Assembly: GCA_022616275.1 (NCBI GenBank)
Contig: JAKEFB010000100.1
Span: 1 to 64,000, forward strand
Length of the DNA stretch: 64,000 bases
DNA from: Chloroflexota bacterium
GTDB lineage: Bacteria > Chloroflexota > Anaerolineae > Promineifilales > Promineifilaceae
Direction of reading: 5' to 3'
The first letter of the stretch is position 1. Every line of letters begins with the position of its first letter. Positions 59,001-64,000 of this stretch are shown piece after piece. Made by a program: the position numbers and the translations under genes. The notes under the pieces are model-generated. The model searched no databases. It saw nothing but the letters and a program-made list of their open reading frames with translations, and had not been told where the DNA came from.

Positions 59001-60224
59001 ATGCGTATTCTTTTCATCGTCTCCCAGGACCCCCTTTCGCCCCATTATCGCGGCGGCAGCTCGGCCATCTACTACGAACAACTGGCCTCGCTGGCGGCGT
59101 TAGGGCATGACGTGTATTTGTGGCACTTTGCTTATCCACACAAGCGCCCTCGCTTCGACGAATTTGTCGCCTCCGACGCCGAGGTCTGGTCCGAAGTCCA
59201 GGCAATGTGCGCCTGGGTGGCGATGACGACGATGCCTTACCCCGGCACCTTGTGGGACCGGGCGCAGAACAAGGTCGCGACTTTGTTATCTGGGGAAGAC
59301 GTGGTTTTCCCAACTCTACGCACCGCCGGCTACTCCCAGTTAAAGGGACTGGTCGCGAAGCTGCGGCCGGACCTTATTTGGGCCCAGCATTTCTGGGCCG
59401 CTCAGGTCGCCGTCTTGCAAAAAGAGATACCGGTCGTCTTCTCTCACATTGACTGGCTTTACCGCATCAAGGCCCTGCGCGGCCGGGGGCACGAAAATGG
59501 GCGGATGCAGCGGGCCGAAGAGCGGGTCGCCCGCCAATCGGCCGCCGTCGTCAGCGGTTCCAGCGTCGAGTGCGAGGAGTTACGCCAGTTGGGCTGCCGC
59601 CACGTGGCCTACATCCCTGTCGCCTACCGGCCTTTTGACCTGGACTTCGACCACGTCCCGGCCGACCTGCGGCTGGTCCACTTTGGCGGGCTGGCCACCA
59701 CGGCCACCCGGGTGGGGTTAGAACGTTTCTTCGAGGTTGTCTGGCCGGCCCTGGCCCCGGCCGAAAGGCCCCAATTTTACGCCGCGGGCGACACCTCCAC
59801 CGCCACTCCGGCGCTTCAACAACACCTGGCCCAGGTCGTCTGCACCGGCCACGTCACCGATTGGCCGGCGGTGCTCCGGCCTTATGACCTGCACCTGATC
59901 CCCTGGGAACACAGCACCGGCCAGCGCACCCGGCTGCCGGTCGCCTTCAACTTTGGCCAGGTCGTCGTCGCCGTGCGGGCCGGCGTGGCCGGCTTCCCGG
60001 AGGCCGAGGATGGCGTCAACTGCCGCCTGGTCGAGCGCCTGGAGGAGATGGCCGGCGTTATCCGCGAGCTGGCTGCCGACCCCGACCAGCGCCTCCGCCT
60101 CGGCCGGGCCGCCCGCCAGACGTTCGACAGCCATTTCACGCGCGCGGCGCTCCTGCCTCGCTATGAGCAGGTGATTAAAGCGATGAGCGATGAGCAACGA
60201 GCAATGAGCAGCAATGAGCAATGA
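59001..60224 (+). CDS. Glycosyltransferase family 4
   Basis: About 407 residues, GT-B fold. The N-terminus reads RILFIVSQDPLSPHYRGGSS; the C-terminal half has HLIPWEHSTGQRTRLPVAFNFG and a C-terminal helix-rich tail. The usual EX7E motif is not clear, so donor specificity is unknown. Its ATG follows the heptamer array and lacks a strong ribosome site. Confidence 0.82.
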   Translation: MRILFIVSQDPLSPHYRGGSSAIYYEQLASLAALGHDVYLWHFAYPHKRPRFDEFVASDAEVWSEVQAMCAWVAMTTMPYPGTLWDRAQNKVATLLSGEDVVFPTLRTAGYSQLKGLVAKLRPDLIWAQHFWAAQVAVLQKEIPVVFSHIDWLYRIKALRGRGHENGRMQRAEERVARQSAAVVSGSSVECEELRQLGCRHVAYIPVAYRPFDLDFDHVPADLRLVHFGGLATTATRVGLERFFEVVWPALAPAERPQFYAAGDTSTATPALQQHLAQVVCTGHVTDWPAVLRPYDLHLIPWEHSTGQRTRLPVAFNFGQVVVAVRAGVAGFPEAEDGVNCRLVERLEEMAGVIRELAADPDQRLRLGRAARQTFDSHFTRAALLPRYEQVIKAMSDEQRAMSSNEQ

Positions 60225-60240
60225 GCGATGAGTGATGAGC
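60180..60240. repeat. Heptamer array (GCRATGA) at the NeuA-like gene start
   Basis: About eight degenerate units of GCGATGA, GCAATGA or GTGATGA run from the end of the glycosyltransferase gene into the next start codon. Several units contain ATG, so the start (60232 GTG or 60235 ATG) lies within the array. The unit is the same as that at 29039-29073. Confidence 0.85.
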
Positions 60241-60942
60241 AATCCAAAATCCAAAATAATTTGGGCGCTCATCCCGGCTCGCGGTGGCTCGAAGGGGATT
60301 CCCCGCAAAAATATCCGGCCGCTGGCCGGCAAGCCGCTCCTGGCCCACACCGTCGAGCAGGCCCTGGCGGCCAGCCAGGTCAGCCGGGTGATTGTCTCCA
60401 CTGACGACGAGGAGATTGGCGCGGTCGCTCAACACTATGGGGCTGAGGTCGTCTGGCGGCCGGCGGAAATCAGCGGCGACACGGCCACCTCGGAGTCGGC
60501 TTTGCGGCACGCCCTGGACGCCCTGGCCAAATCTGAAGGGTACGAACCCGACCTGGTGCTTTTTCTGCAATGCACCTCGCCGCTGCGCCGGCCGGGGGAC
60601 ATTGACCAGGCCATTCAGACCCTGGTCGCGGCCGGGGCTGATTCTCTGCTCTCCGTTGTGCCCTCCCACCGCTTTTTGTGGCGCGTCGCCGAAGAGGGCC
60701 AGCCTGCTTCGCTCAATTACGATTACCGCCACCGGCCGCGCCGCCAGGACCGGCCGCCGGAGTACGTCGAAAATGGCTCCATTTACCTTTTCAAGCCCTG
60801 GGTGCTGCGCCAGGGTAACAACCGGCTAGGCGGCAAAATAGCTCTCTACGTTATGGACGAGTGGAGCGCCATTGACGTTGACTCCCCGGCCGACTGGCAA
60901 TTGTGCGAATGTTTACTGGCAGCCAACGACATAACCACATAA
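60235..60942 (+). CDS. neuA: Acylneuraminate cytidylyltransferase (NeuA-like)
   Basis: About 235 residues. ALIPARGGSKGIPRKNIRPL is the nucleotide-binding signature of CMP-sialic acid synthetases, followed by VIVSTDDEEIG and LQCTSPLRRPGDID. It activates a nonulosonic acid (sialic-, legionaminic- or pseudaminic-type) as the CMP-sugar. It lies 38 bp ahead of the NeuB-like gene. Confidence 0.93.
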   Translation: MSNPKSKIIWALIPARGGSKGIPRKNIRPLAGKPLLAHTVEQALAASQVSRVIVSTDDEEIGAVAQHYGAEVVWRPAEISGDTATSESALRHALDALAKSEGYEPDLVLFLQCTSPLRRPGDIDQAIQTLVAAGADSLLSVVPSHRFLWRVAEEGQPASLNYDYRHRPRRQDRPPEYVENGSIYLFKPWVLRQGNNRLGGKIALYVMDEWSAIDVDSPADWQLCECLLAANDITT

Positions 60943-60969
60943 CCACACAACTACATAACTACAACCCTA
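60930..60969 (+). repeat. Octamer array (CATAACCA type) before the NeuB-like gene
   Basis: Five 8-bp units: CATAACCA, CATAACCA, CACAACTA, CATAACTA, CAACCCTA. It ends immediately before AGGAGG and spans the last codons of the NeuA-like gene. Confidence 0.85.
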
Positions 60970-60980
60970 CAGGAGGATTC

Positions 60981-62867
60981 TTGCATACTCCATATTTACA
61001 AATCGAAGACCGCCGCGTTGGCCCTGGCGAACCTTGCTTCATCATTGCCGAGGCCGGGGTCAACCACAACGGCAGCCTGGCGATGGCTCTGCAGTTGGTA
61101 GACGTAGCCGTCCAGTCCGGGGCCGACGCCGTCAAGTTCCAAAAGCGCGAATTGCATAGTCTCTACCCACCCGAGCTGCTGGCCAATCCGAACTCGGCCG
61201 AGTGGGCCTACCAGTACATCCTGCCCCACTTGATTGAATCCGAGTTAAGCAACGACGACTTCCGGCAGGTCAAGGCGCACTGCGACGAACACGGCATCCG
61301 CTTCATGTGTACGCCCTGGGACAAGGGCAGCCTTGATTTCCTGGAAGAACTGGGGGTGAGCGTCTACAAGGTCTCCTCAGCCGACGTGGTCAACCTGCCG
61401 CTGCTGGAGCAACTGGTGGCCACCGGCAAACCTCTCATCCTCTCTACCGGCATGGCCACCCTGGACGAAATTGAGCGTACGGTCGAGTTTCTCCAGGAGC
61501 GGGGCGCGTCCTTTGCCCTGCTGCACTGCGTCAGCACCTACCCCGCTCCCTTTGAAAACCTCAACCTGCGTTTCATTGAAACGCTCAAGCAATTTGATGT
61601 CCCTGTTGGTTATAGCAGCCACGAGCGGGGCATCGCCATACCCCTGGTGGCTCTCTCGCTGGGGGCCTGCATCATCGAAAAGCACATCACCCTCGACCGC
61701 ACCCTGCCCGGACCGGACCACGCTGCCAGCCTGGAACCCCAGGGGATCGGCAAAATGATCCGGGATATTCGCCACGTCGAAGCCGCCCTGGGCCATACGG
61801 AGAAGCAGTTGTCGGCCATGGAGAAGTTAAACCGCCAGGTGTTGCGCAAGAGCCTGGTAGCCGCCGCCGACCTGCCGGCCGGAACGGTCATCACCCATCC
61901 GATGGTCAAAGTCCAGGGGCCAGGCAAAGGGTTGTCACCCCAACATATTGACGAGCTGCTTGGCACGGTCCTGAAGCGGGACGTGAAGCGCGACGATTAC
62001 TTCACCGAGAGCGATCTGCGCATCAGCCACAACGGCGTGATCCGGGCCAACGGCCTGCGCCGGCCGTGGGGCTTCAAAGCCCGCTTCCACGACCTGCCGG
62101 CTATCCTGGCCCAGCAGCCCCGGCTCGTCGAACTGCACTTCAGCCAGGTAGACGTGGACCATCCCTTTGTGCCGCCCCCCCACCCCTACCCGCAGCAGTT
62201 ATTCATCCACGCCCCTGAGTTTGCCGACAGCAAACTACTCGACCTCTGCTCGGACAACGATCAGGTCTGGGAGCGGGCCGTGGATTTGATGCAACGGACC
62301 ATTGACAAGGCGGCCGAGATGCGGCCGTTCTTTTCCGGGCCGGTTGGCGTCGTCATTCACGTCGGCGGGATGAGTATGGACGAACCGGTGACCAGCCATG
62401 ACCGGCTACTCCGGCGAGCGGCGGCCGCTTTCCGGCGCCTGGACCCCAAAGGGACCATCCTCTTGCCAGAAAATTTGCCACCCCGGCCGTGGTACCTGGG
62501 TGGGCAATGGTTCCAGAACGTCTTTATCCGGCCGGAAGAGATGGTCGAGTTTTGCCAGGAACTGAAGTTGGGCATGGCCCTGGACATCTCGCACGCCCAG
62601 CTCTACTGCAACATGGCCGGCGAGAGTTTATACGACTACGTCCGCTGCTGCCTGCCCTACGCTCGCCACCTGCACCTGGCCGATGCCAGCGGCATTGACG
62701 GGGAGGGCTTACAGATTGGCGACGGGGTGATTGCCTGGGACGAAATCCTGGCCTTGTTAGCCGACCAGGACTTTACCTGGGTTCCTGAGATCTGGAGCGG
62801 CCACCTGGATAATGCGGCCGGCTTTATTGAGGCGGTTAACCGCCTGGCTGAATACGAGGTGTTGTAA
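60981..62867 (+). CDS. neuB: NeuB-family nonulosonate synthase fused to a sugar-phosphate-isomerase-like domain
   Basis: About 628 residues. Residues 1-285 are the NeuB TIM barrel (FIIAEAGVNHNG, GADAVKFQKRE, KVSSADVVNLPLL, GYSSHERGIAIP, IIEKHITLDRTLPGPDHAAS), which condenses phosphoenolpyruvate with a sugar. An SAF/antifreeze-like domain follows (LVAAADLPAGTVIT to KRDDYFTESDL). From about 355 to the end lies a xylose-isomerase-like barrel (LVELHFSQVDVDHPF, MALDISHAQLYCNMAG, HLADASGIDGEGLQIGDG). The start is TTG 60981 behind AGGAGG; in-frame starts upstream run through the octamer array. It should make a nonulosonic acid, with the second domain possibly preparing the substrate. Confidence 0.92.
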   Translation: MHTPYLQIEDRRVGPGEPCFIIAEAGVNHNGSLAMALQLVDVAVQSGADAVKFQKRELHSLYPPELLANPNSAEWAYQYILPHLIESELSNDDFRQVKAHCDEHGIRFMCTPWDKGSLDFLEELGVSVYKVSSADVVNLPLLEQLVATGKPLILSTGMATLDEIERTVEFLQERGASFALLHCVSTYPAPFENLNLRFIETLKQFDVPVGYSSHERGIAIPLVALSLGACIIEKHITLDRTLPGPDHAASLEPQGIGKMIRDIRHVEAALGHTEKQLSAMEKLNRQVLRKSLVAAADLPAGTVITHPMVKVQGPGKGLSPQHIDELLGTVLKRDVKRDDYFTESDLRISHNGVIRANGLRRPWGFKARFHDLPAILAQQPRLVELHFSQVDVDHPFVPPPHPYPQQLFIHAPEFADSKLLDLCSDNDQVWERAVDLMQRTIDKAAEMRPFFSGPVGVVIHVGGMSMDEPVTSHDRLLRRAAAAFRRLDPKGTILLPENLPPRPWYLGGQWFQNVFIRPEEMVEFCQELKLGMALDISHAQLYCNMAGESLYDYVRCCLPYARHLHLADASGIDGEGLQIGDGVIAWDEILALLADQDFTWVPEIWSGHLDNAAGFIEAVNRLAEYEVL

Positions 62868-62871
62868 TCTT

Positions 62872-63141
62872 ATGGCCCTGGATCAAAGCTACATCAAAGA
62901 CGAGTTGCGGAAGTACATTCGCCGGGAGTTGTTGCGCAATACGAATTACCCGTTGCAAGACCACGATTCGCTCATCAACGGGGGGTTTTTAGATTCTTTT
63001 GCTGTGGTGGACCTGATCGTTTTCATTGAGGAGAAATTTGGCGTCTACATTCCTAACGAGGTCATAGACGCCGATAAGATGGACTCCCTGGAACAGATGG
63101 CCATTTTTGTCCTGGAGTGGGAAAATCATGATCCGCTATAA
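62872..63141 (+). CDS. Acyl carrier protein
   Basis: An 89-residue carrier protein. GGFLDSFAVVDLIVFIEEKF contains the phosphopantetheine attachment Ser42 in the DSF variant of the DSL motif, and VIDADKMDSLEQMAIFV is the typical helix III/IV region. It starts 4 bp after the NeuB stop and overlaps the acyl-AMP ligase gene by 14 bp, so the ligase probably loads it. Confidence 0.92.
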   Translation: MALDQSYIKDELRKYIRRELLRNTNYPLQDHDSLINGGFLDSFAVVDLIVFIEEKFGVYIPNEVIDADKMDSLEQMAIFVLEWENHDPL

Positions 63142-64000
63142 TTATCAAAACCTCATTCAGCCTGTTGTCGAGCGCGCCGAGCACGACCCGGAGCACCTGA
63201 GCCTGGTCTTGATCGGCGAGGACGGCGCCCACACGCCGATCACGGCCGGCCAGTTCCATGACGGCGCAGCCCGTTGGGCGCAGGCGCTGCAATACATAGG
63301 CATTGGTCCAGGCGACATCGTCTTGCTCGTCCTGGGCCATTCCCAGAAACTGATCTTTTCCTTCTGGGGTGCGCTGTACCTGGGGGCTTTACCTTCCATT
63401 TACCCCACGCCGACTACCCGCATGGACCAGGAGTTATACGTCGGGCAGGTCCGCTCGCTGGTGGCGCAGTCGGGCATCAAGGCGGTCATCACGCCCAACG
63501 AGTTCAAGGAGTCTACCCAGGCCCTCCTGGCCGGAACTGGCTGCGCGGTTATCAGCACCGACGAGATACCGCCGGAGGCCAGGCAAGAGGGCGGTTTCCG
63601 GCCGGCCTGGGAGAAGTTTGGCTCTGACAAGATTGCTTTCCTCCAATTTAGCAGCGGCACCACCGGCGCTAAAAAAGGCGTCCTGATCTCTCACCAGGCG
63701 ATTATGAACCAGGGGCGCACCCTCAACCAGGTATTGGATTTGCAGTTGGGAGACACGGTCATAAGCTGGTTGCCACTCCACCACGACATGGGCCTGACGA
63801 CCGGCTTTTTGATCCCTATCGTTACAGGCGTGAAAACGGTCCTGATGTCCCCCGTTCACTGGGTCCGCGACCCGAAGATCCTCCTTTGGGCGGTCAATGA
63901 TTACAAAGGCACGCACTCCTGGATGCCCAACTTTGCCTACAACCACCTGATGCGCGCCGTCCGCCCCGGCGACATTGAGGGCGTGGACCTGAGTTCCTGG
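63128..64000 (+). CDS. Fatty-acyl-AMP ligase/AMP-binding enzyme, 3' truncated by window edge
   Basis: The frame opens at ATG 63128 and stays open to the window end (291 codons seen). FSSGTTGAKKGVLISH is the adenylate-forming enzyme P-loop (A3), and WLPLHHDMGLTTGFLIP is a hallmark of FadD32/FAAL-type enzymes that activate fatty acids for transfer to carrier proteins. Its start overlaps the ACP gene. It suggests an acyl group is attached to the nonulosonate or glycan, or that a lipopeptide or polyketide locus begins here. Confidence 0.92.
   Translation, partial: MIRYNYQNLIQPVVERAEHDPEHLSLVLIGEDGAHTPITAGQFHDGAARWAQALQYIGIGPGDIVLLVLGHSQKLIFSFWGALYLGALPSIYPTPTTRMDQELYVGQVRSLVAQSGIKAVITPNEFKESTQALLAGTGCAVISTDEIPPEARQEGGFRPAWEKFGSDKIAFLQFSSGTTGAKKGVLISHQAIMNQGRTLNQVLDLQLGDTVISWLPLHHDMGLTTGFLIPIVTGVKTVLMSPVHWVRDPKILLWAVNDYKGTHSWMPNFAYNHLMRAVRPGDIEGVDLSSW

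Noticed and set aside
1..64000. tRNA or rRNA genes
   Set aside because: I looked through the intergenic regions for cloverleaf and CCA-end patterns and saw none; the three-stem element at 56085 lacks tRNA consensus loops.

Overview
The window is 64 kb of GC-rich bacterial DNA from a genome dense in CGGCCG/GGCCGG words. Gene style, ABC-2 exporters, CUT1 sugar systems, sulfotransferases, FkbM methyltransferases and short tandem repeats just upstream of genes fit a Chloroflexota (Anaerolineae/Caldilineae-like) chromosome. That assignment is inferred from gene content; no rRNA or tRNA gene was found to confirm it.

Layout. (1) 1-10362: end of a natural-product locus. It holds the C-terminal part of an NRPS (A-PCP-TE), an MbtH protein, a mersacidin-type lanthipeptide precursor, a hairpin with a T-run, and a LanM synthetase. 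Convergent to these is an operon of an ABC ATPase, two ABC-2 permeases and a type II thioesterase. (2) 10651-12041: a PadR regulator and a HAAS-domain membrane protein. (3) 12132-16549: a cassette that looks like a ComQXPA peptide-pheromone system. It has a 69-residue precursor ending in a Trp-rich tail, a ComQ-like polyprenyl synthase, a ComP-like membrane histidine kinase with a PDZ-like loop, and a convergent ComA-like response regulator. (4) 16839-36320: carbohydrate import and degradation. Two complete CUT1 ABC systems lie either side of a 38-bp perfect palindrome and a local HTH regulator, followed by two dehydrogenases and four glycoside hydrolases (GH43, GH43, GH1, GH2). (5) 36424-43716: an HtrA protease, a flippase-like protein, a phosphodiesterase-superfamily enzyme, an O-antigen-ligase-like protein and a lipoprotein. 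(6) 43764-64000: surface polysaccharide assembly. It begins with a candidate structured RNA, then a Wzm/Wzt exporter, glycosyltransferases, methyltransferases, three sulfotransferases, NeuA- and NeuB-like nonulosonate enzymes, an acyl carrier protein and an acyl-AMP ligase that runs off the end.

An AT-rich island (about 52466-55945) interrupts the polysaccharide cluster. It encodes a small membrane protein, a membrane protein with a degenerate nucleotide-cyclase-like domain and a Nudix-like domain, and a second related Nudix-like protein. Immediately downstream lies only the last ~50 codons of a sugar-nucleotide epimerase, so the island probably truncated it. No function is known to me for this gene set; a signalling or defence role is a hypothesis.

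The two most notable systems are the ComQXPA-like cassette and the cyclase-like/Nudix island. Short 7- or 8-bp tandem repeats, with a different unit at each locus, sit just ahead of many start codons. Two of the arrays also occur as inverted copies.
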